A stretch of 8,191 bases of DNA from contig JABGQJ010000329.1 in NCBI GenBank assembly GCA_018648945.1, positions 1 through 8,191 of the forward strand, in the 5' to 3' direction. Both the position numbers and the translations under genes were made by a program. The notes under the pieces were generated by a model that did not search any database, had not been told where the DNA came from, and saw only the letters and a list, made by a program, of their open reading frames with translations. This document shows positions 1-5,882 of this stretch, one piece after another. The stretch comes from Victivallales bacterium (GTDB taxonomy: Bacteria > Verrucomicrobiota > Lentisphaeria > Oligosphaerales > Lenti-02). How positions within the stretch are numbered: position 1 is the first letter of the stretch; every line of letters begins with the position of its first letter.

Positions 1-162
1 GAACTCGTGCAGCGGCCAGGCAGCGGTGATGGAGTCACCGTAGAAGAGATTGGTGACTTGCCCCACCCAGGGCTGAAGCTCCCGGTAGGAAACGACCTCG
101 GCATAGCGCGGGTAGGTGGCAAAGAAGGCGCGGATCCGGTCGATGTGCTCTTGTTCGAACAT
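1..162 (-). CDS. SGNH/GDSL-type hydrolase, N-terminal fragment
   Basis: Only the first 54 codons are in the window; the gene continues past base 1. The start is the ATG at 162-160, preceded by a clear AGGAG ribosome binding site 5 nt upstream. The fragment begins MFEQEHIDRIRAFF and carries NLFYGDSITAAW at residues 38-49. The block GDSIT is block I of SGNH/GDSL esterases and lipases, where the Ser (residue 43) is the catalytic nucleophile. Other catalytic blocks lie outside the window, so the family is inferred from this one block and its hydrophobic lead-in. No signal peptide is visible, so a cytoplasmic enzyme is likely. Such proteins deacylate sugars or small esters, and in this neighbourhood of glycoside hydrolases removal of acyl groups from glycans would make sense. 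The substrate cannot be told. It lies downstream of the aldolase on the same strand with a 259-bp gap, so it may have its own promoter. Confidence 0.72.
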   Translation of the reverse strand, partial: MFEQEHIDRIRAFFATYPRYAEVVSYRELQPWVGQVTNLFYGDSITAAWPLHEF

Positions 163-187
163 GGGGGCTCCTGGGGGGGGGAAGGGG
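163..187 (+). other. G-quadruplex-type motif at the hydrolase start
   Basis: G-runs occur at 163-167, 173-181 (nine G in a row) and 184-187. The nine-G run can supply two tracts, so four tracts of four G are available with loops of about 5, 1 and 2 nt. This fits the usual G3+N1-7 pattern. The G-rich strand is the template strand for the minus-strand hydrolase; its mRNA leader would be C-rich. Whether it folds is not shown by sequence alone. Confidence 0.45.
168..172 (-). promoter_or_regulatory. Ribosome binding site of the SGNH hydrolase
   Basis: On the minus strand this reads AGGAG, 5 nt before the ATG at 162. It supports that start. It sits between two long runs of G on the plus strand, in the middle of a G-quadruplex-type motif. 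Confidence 0.7.
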
Positions 188-190
188 AAA

Positions 191-222
191 TAGTGGAATG
201 ATGGAATAGTGGAATGGTGGAG
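191..222 (+). repeat. Four diverged 8-bp TRRTGGAA-type units
   Basis: Successive octamers TAGTGGAA, TGATGGAA, TAGTGGAA and TGGTGGAG have an exact 8-bp period. They are the reverse-complement relatives of the CATTCCAG/T units at 325-396. The 14 bases 194-207 are perfectly complementary to 326-339, so the two arrays form opposite arms around about 118 bp of spacer. Confidence 0.6.
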
Positions 223-270
223 GGGAGGAGGGGAATTGGGGGAGCGGACCGGGGAGCGGGGAAAATCGGG
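222..270 (+). other. Cluster of G-runs, possible second G-quadruplex
   Basis: G-tracts lie at 222-225, 230-233, 238-242, 251-254, 258-261 and 268-270. Most loops are 3-6 nt, with one loop of 8 nt between 242 and 251, slightly longer than the classical limit. Together with 163-187 this makes the plus strand strongly G-skewed for about 100 bp. Confidence 0.35.
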
Positions 271-272
271 CG

Positions 273-299
273 AATCGGTCGGATCGGTCGGATCGGTCA
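273..299 (+). repeat. Three tandem copies of a 9-bp GATCGGTCG unit
   Basis: The units are AATCGGTCG, GATCGGTCG and GATCGGTCA, back to back with one mismatch each in the outer copies. The array is between the G-run cluster and the 8-bp repeat array in the same spacer. No function can be assigned. Confidence 0.6.
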
Positions 300-324
300 A
301 GTCGAACGGCCGTCCGTCCCGCAT

Positions 325-396
325 CATTCCATCATTCCAGCATTCCAGCATTCCAGCATTCCAGCATTCCATCATTCCAGCATTCCAGCATTCCAG
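325..396 (+). repeat. Nine tandem 8-bp CATTCCAG/CATTCCAT units
   Basis: Nine perfect octamers in a row: the first and sixth end in T (CATTCCAT), the other seven are CATTCCAG. The flanks (GCAT at 321-324, CATC at 397-400) are partial units. Read as protein in any frame this gives 8-residue repeats such as IPAFQHSS, which explains open frames that run through the spacer and should not be taken as genes. There are no spacers between units, so it is not a CRISPR. Simple slippage or a selfish low-complexity element would fit. Confidence 0.8.
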
Positions 397-421
397 CATC
401 CCGATCCTCCGCTCTTCCCCG

Positions 422-1327
422 CTACGCGGTCAGCGGAGCGGCATTGCCGGCGATGGCGAGTTCCTCGGTCACCAGCTCGCAGGTGGCGGCATAGACGGCT
501 TCCTGGGCGCGTTCGATGGACTGGTCGCGGAGCGCCTCGTAGGGTTGGCGGATGGCGGTGGCGACGTTGATCTTGGCGATGCCGTTGGCGACGGCGGCCT
601 GGATGTACTCGCGCTGAATGCCGGTGCCGCCATGCAGGACCAGAGGGATGCCAGTGGCGTCGCGGAGGCGACCCAACTGATCGATGTCCAAACGGGCCGC
701 GATCTTCTTCTGGGTCTTCTTGGCGGCGGAAATGGCCCCGTGGATGTTGCCGATGGAGATGGACAGCCAGTCCACTTCCGTCTCCTCCACAAACTGGACG
801 GCCTCGGCCACATCGGTGAAGCCCCGACCGCTGGTGAAGAGCTCTTCGTAGGGAGGCAAGGGACCGGCTTCGTGCCCGAGAATCGCCCCCAGCTCCGCTT
901 CCACAGGCACGTCCTTGGCGTGGGCCATCGCCACCACTTCGCGGGTACAGGCAATGTTCCCCGCCAAATCCAGGCGGGAGCCATCGACCATGACTGATTC
1001 GTAGCCCAACTCCACGCACTCGGAGAGCATGGCTAGATAGTCCACGCGCAGATTGTCCTCGTCGATCACAGGCACGTGGTCCATGTGCAGGCGGGTGACG
1101 GTCTCGTCCTTCACCCGCTCGTATTCGTCGCGGATGGCGGTGGGGCTACCGGACTCGAACTTGGTGAATTCCAGCTTGGCCACGGCGATCAGGCCGAAGG
1201 TCCGGGTGTCGGCCAAGGCCCGGACCACGGGTGCCATCATGGGCAGGTAGGGGATGTTGAAGGCGGGGATGGCAGTTCCCTGGGCAAGGGCGCGGCGCAT
1301 AAGTTCGGCGGTGGCAAGGCGGGTCAT
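422..1327 (-). CDS. Class II ketose-bisphosphate aldolase (fructose/tagatose-bisphosphate type)
   Basis: A 301-residue zinc-dependent aldolase that would cleave a ketose 1,6-bisphosphate into glycerone phosphate and glyceraldehyde 3-phosphate in the cytoplasm. The length fits the GatY/KbaY/FbaA family. The N-terminus TRLATAELMRRALAQG-TAIPAFNI matches the usual start of the family. LHMDH (80-84) supplies the catalytic Asp83 and zinc ligand His84; VEAELG (142-147) follows; GNIHG (193-197) supplies His196; LVLHGGTGI (229-237) supplies His232 and phosphate-binding glycines; KINVATAIR (252-260) is the last phosphate-binding block. All metal ligands are present. A linker of about 20 residues (200-219, lysine-rich) between GNIHG and the next helix is longer than in GatY. 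An upstream in-frame ATG at 1381 would add 18 residues, but 1327 has AGGA 10 nt upstream and matches family N-termini. FBP versus tagatose-bisphosphate use cannot be separated here; the divergent alpha-galactosidase makes tagatose-bisphosphate attractive. Confidence 0.92.
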   Translation of the reverse strand: MTRLATAELMRRALAQGTAIPAFNIPYLPMMAPVVRALADTRTFGLIAVAKLEFTKFESGSPTAIRDEYERVKDETVTRLHMDHVPVIDEDNLRVDYLAMLSECVELGYESVMVDGSRLDLAGNIACTREVVAMAHAKDVPVEAELGAILGHEAGPLPPYEELFTSGRGFTDVAEAVQFVEETEVDWLSISIGNIHGAISAAKKTQKKIAARLDIDQLGRLRDATGIPLVLHGGTGIQREYIQAAVANGIAKINVATAIRQPYEALRDQSIERAQEAVYAATCELVTEELAIAGNAAPLTA

Positions 1328-1337
1328 GGGTTGGGCT

Positions 1338-1341
1338 TCCT
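1338..1341 (-). promoter_or_regulatory. Ribosome binding site of the aldolase
   Basis: The minus strand reads AGAGGAAG at 1343-1336, with AGGA placed 10 nt before the ATG at 1327. It favours this start over the upstream in-frame ATG at 1381, which has only weak purine-rich sequence before it. Confidence 0.5.
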
Positions 1342-1448
1342 CTGGCAAATGGCCATCTGGGTCAAGAAGATCATGAATCACCGCGAAGGTACACGATGCC
1401 CCGACCTCTCGCCAGCCGGAGACTGGATATGAGCAACTTCCGGTGGCC

Positions 1449-1473
1449 GAAGTACCGCAGGCACGGTAGCTTC
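1449..1473. promoter_or_regulatory. Imperfect inverted repeat, candidate operator
   Basis: GAAGTACCG (1449-1457) is followed by a 6-nt centre and then CGGTAGCTTC (1464-1473). The two arms are complementary over 9 bp with a single extra G in the right arm (1469). It lies about 90 bp before the GH36 start and about 120 bp before the aldolase start, a reasonable place for an operator shared by the divergent genes. A leader hairpin is the alternative. Confidence 0.35.
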
Positions 1474-1547
1474 CCCCATGACGCGAGGAAACGGCGGGGG
1501 CGATATAGGCGTTGGCGGTGACTCCAAGGGTCCATGGACTGGCGAGC

Positions 1548-1554
1548 GGAAGGA
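1548..1554 (+). promoter_or_regulatory. Ribosome binding site of the GH36 gene
   Basis: GGAAGGA ends 7 nt before the ATG at 1562. It decides this start over the in-frame ATG at 1478, which would add 28 glycine-rich residues that are unlike the family and would run through the candidate operator-proximal region. Confidence 0.7.
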
Positions 1555-1561
1555 ATGCACG

Positions 1562-3652
1562 ATGGACAGGAACGAGGATGTGTCAGACGTCCGGCGCCGG
1601 GAGATGGCATTCATGCAGGGTTGGATTGGCCAGCTCCTCGGCGTACCGAGTGCCGAGCCCGGTGGGCGCCATGGCGACGGTGTGCCCTTCAGCTTCCAGT
1701 GTGGAGCCCAGTCCAGTCACGACTGGCTAACGCGGACAGATGCCACCATCGAGAGCGGGGCCTGGAGCGAGGGGAAGCGGAGCCATGTGCTGCGCTGGCA
1801 GGACGTGGAGACGGCCTTGTCATGTGAGGTGGAACTGACCGAGTTCGCGGCGTTCCCTGCCATGGAGTGGGTGGTGCGCCTGCGCAACGAAGGGGAGACC
1901 GATACGGCGGAGATCTCCTCCTTCGCGGCTCTCGACACCGTCTGGAAATGCGCCAACCCGGGGGAAACGCCCGAGCTGCGGCGCTCCCTGGGCAGCGACG
2001 GCCGCCACGACGACTTCCAGTACCAGTGCGAGGAGTTGCGGCACTCCATGTGGGGCGCGCCCCAGACGGTGCGCATGGATACCGAGCACAACAACGCGTT
2101 TCGCAAGGCGCGAAACGGTTCGCAACTGCCCACGGACGGTCGTCCCTCGGCCACCTGGCTGCCCTTCTTCAATCTGCGCACCGGCGGGGATGGGCTGATC
2201 GGGGCCGTGGGCTGGAGCGGCCAGTGGTTCGCAGAGTTCGCCCATGACGGCAAGGGGGAAACCACGGTATCGGCAGGCATGGAGCACCTGCACACGACGC
2301 TCCAGCCAGGCGAATCGATCCGCTCCCCACGCATCCTCCTGCTCTACTGGCAGGGCGAGCCAATCCACGGACACAATCTTCTGCGCCGATTCATCCTGGC
2401 CCACCACAGCCCAGAGGGAGCCGAGGTGCCGCTCTGCAACGGGGCTTGGGGCGGCACGCCGACGGCGGGGCATCTGGAGACCATCGCCGCCATCGCCGAA
2501 CACCGCCTGCCCTACGACTACTACTGGGTCGATGCCGGGTGGTACGGGACATCCACCAAGCCCTGTCCCAATGTCTTCGAGGGCGACTGGGGGACCACCG
2601 GCGACTGGCGGGGGAATCGACTCTATCACCCGGATGGGCTGAAACCGATCAGCGAGGCCGCCCACGCGGCGGGAATGAAGTTCCTGCTCTGGATCGAGCC
2701 CGAACGCGCCACACAGGGCACTCCGGTGACCCTCGCACACCCCGAGTGGTTCCTCCACCGGACCCCGGCGGAGCCGAAGCCTGGCGAGAACCTGCTCCTC
2801 GATCTGGGCAATTCGGCGGCTTGGCAATGGGCCGTGGATACGGTTTCGGGCCTGATCGAGGAAAATGGCATTGACTGCTATCGGGAGGACTTCAACACCG
2901 ATCCCTCGCCCTACTGGCAGAACGCGACGGTGCCCGGGCGCGAAGGCATGGTGGAGATGCGCTTCATCGAGGGGCTGTACGCCTTCTGGGACGAACTGCT
3001 GCGACGCCATCCTGGCCTGCTCATCGACAACTGCGCCAGCGGCGGACGGCGGCTGGAACTGGAGATGCTCGGGCGCAGCGTGGCCCTCTGGCGCAGCGAC
3101 TACAACTGCTTCCCCGCTGCCAACGCGGACGCCGCCCAGCTCCACACCCTCGGGTTGCACCTCTGGTTGCCGCAGAACGCCACCAGCCCCCCGCCCGCGA
3201 CCGAGGACGACTACCAGGTCCGTTCCTGCTATTCGGCTGGACTGGTCCTGAGCACCCGCAAATTCGGGATCGATGGCGGTACGGAGGGGATTCCCTGGGA
3301 CTCCTTCCGTCGCTGGCTCGAAGAAGCGCGGCGCGTGCGCACGCTCTTCGCCGGGGACTTCTACCCCCTGACCCCCGGCACCTTCGACCCCACTGCCTGG
3401 CTCGCCTACCAGCTGCTGATCCCGACCACCGGCGAGGGCGCGGTGGTCGCCTTCCGTCGCCCCGAGAGCCCGCAGACCGCCGCCACCTTCCAGTTGCGCG
3501 GTCTGCCCGACGGCATCTACGAGCTCGAGGACGCCGACAGCGGCGAGACCTGGCAAGCGACCGGCGAGTGCCTGCGAACACGGGGGGTGACGATCTGCCT
3601 GCCCACACCCCGGTCAAGCCGGATTGTCTTCTACCATCTTGTTCAATCATGA
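1562..3652 (+). CDS. GH36 alpha-galactosidase (melibiase)
   Basis: A 696-residue enzyme that would hydrolyse terminal alpha-galactosyl residues from oligosaccharides by the retaining mechanism. The order is an N-terminal beta-sandwich (about 40-285), a (beta/alpha)8 barrel (about 290-600) and a short C-terminal beta domain (about 605-693), as in GH36. Barrel signatures are YYWVDAGWYG (320-329), FLLWIEPERA (374-383), LLLDLGN (411-417), DCYREDFN (438-445) with the expected nucleophile Asp443, and NCASGGRR (490-497) followed by LWRSDY (509-514) with the expected acid/base Asp513. The nucleophile block reads REDFN, where many characterised GH36 enzymes have KWDMN. No signal peptide or membrane segment is seen, so it is probably cytoplasmic and would act on imported oligosaccharides. 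It heads a plus-strand array; the next gene begins 22 bp after its stop, implying co-transcription. Substrate beyond alpha-galactosides is not known. Confidence 0.93.
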   Translation: MDRNEDVSDVRRREMAFMQGWIGQLLGVPSAEPGGRHGDGVPFSFQCGAQSSHDWLTRTDATIESGAWSEGKRSHVLRWQDVETALSCEVELTEFAAFPAMEWVVRLRNEGETDTAEISSFAALDTVWKCANPGETPELRRSLGSDGRHDDFQYQCEELRHSMWGAPQTVRMDTEHNNAFRKARNGSQLPTDGRPSATWLPFFNLRTGGDGLIGAVGWSGQWFAEFAHDGKGETTVSAGMEHLHTTLQPGESIRSPRILLLYWQGEPIHGHNLLRRFILAHHSPEGAEVPLCNGAWGGTPTAGHLETIAAIAEHRLPYDYYWVDAGWYGTSTKPCPNVFEGDWGTTGDWRGNRLYHPDGLKPISEAAHAAGMKFLLWIEPERATQGTPVTLAHPEWFLHRTPAEPKPGENLLLDLGNSAAWQWAVDTVSGLIEENGIDCYREDFNTDPSPYWQNATVPGREGMVEMRFIEGLYAFWDELLRRHPGLLIDNCASGGRRLELEMLGRSVALWRSDYNCFPAANADAAQLHTLGLHLWLPQNATSPPPATEDDYQVRSCYSAGLVLSTRKFGIDGGTEGIPWDSFRRWLEEARRVRTLFAGDFYPLTPGTFDPTAWLAYQLLIPTTGEGAVVAFRRPESPQTAATFQLRGLPDGIYELEDADSGETWQATGECLRTRGVTICLPTPRSSRIVFYHLVQS

Positions 3653-3661
3653 CCGGTACAC

Positions 3662-3665
3662 GGAG
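3662..3665 (+). promoter_or_regulatory. Ribosome binding site of the GH-A gene
   Basis: GGAG lies 9 nt before the ATG at 3675, in the 22-bp gap after the GH36 stop. It supports this start over an in-frame TTG at 3624 that would overlap the GH36 end. Confidence 0.5.
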
Positions 3666-3674
3666 ACGCTAGCC

Positions 3675-5798
3675 ATGGCACCGAGACAGAGAGATGTCCA
3701 GCTCTTCCCCGACCCGACGATCAGCGCCATCTGCGAGGGCGTGCCAGTCCTCGCCTACGGCTACACTCACGTGCTGGGGGCGAGCCCGGACCTGGTCGAG
3801 CCAAGCAGTCTGCAGGCTGACAATCCGGCGCCGCTGCAGAAGGTGAGGCCGAAGAAGAGCGCGGAGATCGCCTTCAATCAGTTGGGCGGAACCACCCCGC
3901 GCATGCCGCGCACACCCGCCAACGACTACCGTCCCCTCGAACCAATCCACCTCATCGACGGCGATCCCGAGACCTGTTGGTGCAGCCGCACGATCGCCCA
4001 ACCCGATGCGGAACCCGCCTGGGTCCGGATCGATCTGCCGGTCGAGCAGCCGGTCTCGCAAATCGTTCTGCGCAAGCGGGTGCCTGGTGCGCCTCGCAAC
4101 CAAATCGGCTCGATGCCCCTGGACCGGGGCGCGGTGGAAGTGGGCATGGCCATGCCAGGAGGGCTCACCATCCGGGTGAGCCAGGACGCCATGAACTGGG
4201 ACACGGTCTTTGACGGCGACACGGGCGACACCCCCGAACAACGCGAGTTCGTCTGCAGTTTCCCGGCTCGCCCGGTCAAGCAGGTCTGGATCATCGGCCG
4301 ATGCCTGGCGCGGGTGGAGAACTGGCACTTCTCCTTCTCGGTCGCCGCCGTGGAGGTGGTTGATCCGGCAGGGCGAAATCTGGCCTTGGTCAGCCAGGGG
4401 ACGGGCGTGACCGTCAGTTCCACGCAAGGCTCTTTGGGGCAGACACGCGAAGAACACCACCGGCTCTGGCCTCTCTTCGCCGATCTCGGACTGAAGTGGG
4501 TGCGGGTCGGCTACCACGACGACCCAATCAACTGGCATTGGGTAGAGCAGGAGAAAGGGACACTGGCTGTCGATCCTGAAGCCGATGCCGCCATCACCTA
4601 CCTGGTCGAACGGGGCGTGGACGTGGTCATGGCCCTGGGCTTCGGGAATCGGCTGTATACCCAGGAGGATCCCGTCCGCCATCTGCCGCAGCTGTGGGAA
4701 TGGTACTACGAGAACCCCGCGCCGCCGGTCACCCCGGAGGCCCTCGCCGCCTGGGGGCGCTACATCCGGTTTATGTGTCGCCAGTTCCGGGACCGGGTGA
4801 AGGTCTTCGAGGTCTGGAACGAGTGGAATATCTCACTCTACTGGGGAGCGGAGCCCAATCTGGACCACTACCTGGCCCTGGCCCGGGTCGCCATCCCGAT
4901 CATCCGGGAGGAATGTCCGGCGGCCAAGGTCATGCTTGGCTCGGTCTCCGGATTCTGCCACGATCTCGCCCGGAACGGAGTGCCCGAGCCAGGGAAGCGG
5001 GGGCTCTTCCTCGAAGCGGTGGCGGCGTTGGCACGGGATGTGGATCTGATCGGCTGGCATCCATTCTACCAGACCGATCCCGAAGCCTCGGCCTGCCGCG
5101 AATATGTCGCGAACATCCAGGCGTTCCAGACATGGGCCGAGGGCCAGGGATTCCAGGGCGACTACCTGGCGAGCGAGTACAACTGGGGAGCGAACTACCC
5201 GGAGCCCGCCAAACCCCACTGGTGGGGCGATTGCGTGTGCAGCGAACTTCAGAAGGCGAAGTACGTGGCGCGACTCTCCACACTGCACACGGCCCTGGGT
5301 ATCGGCTCCTTCTTCTGCGAGGTCTGGGGCAACGACACCTATCCGCTCGACCTCTCGCTCATGCGCCGCGCGTTCCACGCCGATCCCTATGCCGCCCTGC
5401 AACCGCAGGCCGCGTATTACGTGATGCGGAACCTGGCAACCGCGCTCGACAGCTACCGGCCAGGCCAGTTCGAGTACACGGTCAGCGGCGAACCGACCGA
5501 TCTCGAGACCTTCCCCATGGCGCGAGACAGCGACCAAGCACTGGCGCTCTGGCTGGCCGGCACGGCGGCCGATGACAGCCCCGCAGTACCAGTGGACATC
5601 CAGGTCGCCGGGCGCTGTTCGCGGGTAGTCGCCTACGACTGCCTGACGGGAACGGAGCAGGAGCTGCAGAGCACAACCGACGGCGACACGACGCGGGTCC
5701 GAGGGGTTTTCGTGAAGGACTACCCCGTGCTGGTCCGCTTTGTCAGCCAACAGGCCGGCTCTGTGCTGACGAATCAGGGTCTCCGGGGAGAGCCCTGA
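3675..5798 (+). CDS. Clan GH-A-type glycoside hydrolase with N-terminal discoidin-like domain
   Basis: A 707-residue protein with two recognisable parts. Residues about 60-230 look like an F5/8 type C (discoidin, CBM32-like) module: LIDGDPETCWCS (93-104), PAWVRIDLP (114-122), QIVLRKR (129-135) and IRVSQDAMNWDTV (166-178) follow the typical order. Residues about 255-590 look like a (beta/alpha)8 barrel of clan GH-A, closest in feel to GH39-like enzymes: GLKWVRVGY (272-280), VFEVWNEWN (378-386) with Glu383 as expected acid/base, LIGWHPFY (458-465), and YLASEYNWG (497-505) with Glu501 as expected nucleophile. A beta-rich tail (about 595-690) follows. The exact GH family and the sugar are not known. 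The start MAPRQRDVQLF shows no signal peptide, odd for a protein with a carbohydrate-binding-type module. It sits between GH36 and the GH127-like gene, suggesting a joint role on one glycan. Confidence 0.82.
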   Translation: MAPRQRDVQLFPDPTISAICEGVPVLAYGYTHVLGASPDLVEPSSLQADNPAPLQKVRPKKSAEIAFNQLGGTTPRMPRTPANDYRPLEPIHLIDGDPETCWCSRTIAQPDAEPAWVRIDLPVEQPVSQIVLRKRVPGAPRNQIGSMPLDRGAVEVGMAMPGGLTIRVSQDAMNWDTVFDGDTGDTPEQREFVCSFPARPVKQVWIIGRCLARVENWHFSFSVAAVEVVDPAGRNLALVSQGTGVTVSSTQGSLGQTREEHHRLWPLFADLGLKWVRVGYHDDPINWHWVEQEKGTLAVDPEADAAITYLVERGVDVVMALGFGNRLYTQEDPVRHLPQLWEWYYENPAPPVTPEALAAWGRYIRFMCRQFRDRVKVFEVWNEWNISLYWGAEPNLDHYLALARVAIPIIREECPAAKVMLGSVSGFCHDLARNGVPEPGKRGLFLEAVAALARDVDLIGWHPFYQTDPEASACREYVANIQAFQTWAEGQGFQGDYLASEYNWGANYPEPAKPHWWGDCVCSELQKAKYVARLSTLHTALGIGSFFCEVWGNDTYPLDLSLMRRAFHADPYAALQPQAAYYVMRNLATALDSYRPGQFEYTVSGEPTDLETFPMARDSDQALALWLAGTAADDSPAVPVDIQVAGRCSRVVAYDCLTGTEQELQSTTDGDTTRVRGVFVKDYPVLVRFVSQQAGSVLTNQGLRGEP

Positions 5799-5803
5799 CC
5801 TCC

Positions 5804-5835
5804 GAACAGCTCCTCCTGTTCAAGCCATTGGAACA
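5804..5835 (+). other. Small alternative hairpins between the GH-A and GH127-like genes
   Basis: GAACAG (5804-5809) can pair with CTGTTC (5816-5821) over 6 bp with a 6-nt loop, and TGTTC (5817-5821) can instead pair with GAACA (5831-5835). The two stems exclude each other. There is no T-run after either, so an intrinsic terminator is not supported; a weak attenuator or chance are both possible. Confidence 0.2.
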
Positions 5836-5871
5836 CTGATCCCATGCTGATCACAACCGCTCGCCGATTCT

Positions 5872-5875
5872 GGAG
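5872..5875 (+). promoter_or_regulatory. Ribosome binding site used to choose the GH127-like start
   Basis: GGAG lies 7 nt before the ATG at 5883. The in-frame ATG at 5844 has only GGAA at 10 nt. The better site favours 5883, though 5844 stays possible. Confidence 0.4.
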
Positions 5876-5882
5876 CTCGATC

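Larger units (their letters stand above)
163..421. other. Repeat-rich intergenic spacer
   Basis: This stretch between the aldolase stop and the hydrolase start holds no credible gene. Almost all of it is low-complexity DNA: G-run clusters, the 9-bp tandem repeat and two oppositely oriented 8-bp repeat arrays. No convincing terminator with a T-tract was seen after the aldolase. A 7-bp inverted repeat (407-413 with 432-438) overlaps the aldolase stop but is not followed by a T-run. Confidence 0.7.
1328..1561. promoter_or_regulatory. Divergent intergenic region between aldolase and GH36 genes
   Basis: The 234 bp must hold the promoters for at least the GH36 transcription unit and probably the aldolase. 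I could not pick a convincing -35/-10 pair on either strand. A long inverted repeat at 1449-1473 is the most structured element. Divergent arrangement around one regulatory region would allow common control by a sugar-responsive regulator, but no regulator gene is in the window. Confidence 0.5.

Noticed and set aside
325..396. Possible CRISPR array
   Set aside because: Units are 8 bp and directly adjacent with no unique spacers.
407..438. Inverted repeat CTCCGCT/AGCGGAG as terminator of the aldolase gene
   Set aside because: The loop is 18 nt, the left part overlaps the coding end, and no T-run follows in the direction of transcription.
209..997. Long plus-strand open frame of 262 residues starting in the repeat spacer
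   Set aside because: Its N-terminal part is just the translated 8-bp repeat (IPAFQHS units) and the rest is antisense to the well-supported aldolase.
1478..1507. Possible promoter ATGACG-N18-GATATA before the GH36 gene
   Set aside because: Only 4 of 6 and 3 of 6 consensus matches; such pairs are expected by chance and the sigma factor of the host is unknown.
1820..3556. Minus-strand open frame of 578 residues
   Set aside because: It is antisense to the GH36 gene, whose catalytic motifs are intact. Long antisense frames are expected in GC-rich genes, and its translation has no recognisable domain.
3649..3672. ATGA-type stop/start overlap at the GH36 end
   Set aside because: The ATG at 3649 opens a frame that stops after seven codons (TAG at 3670-3672).
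3624..3674. Upstream TTG start for the GH-A gene, overlapping the GH36 end
   Set aside because: TTG is a weak start with no clear ribosome binding site; the ATG at 3675 has GGAG 9 nt upstream.
3669..4682. Minus-strand open frame of 337 residues
   Set aside because: Antisense to the GH-A gene, with no recognisable motif; a compositional shadow.
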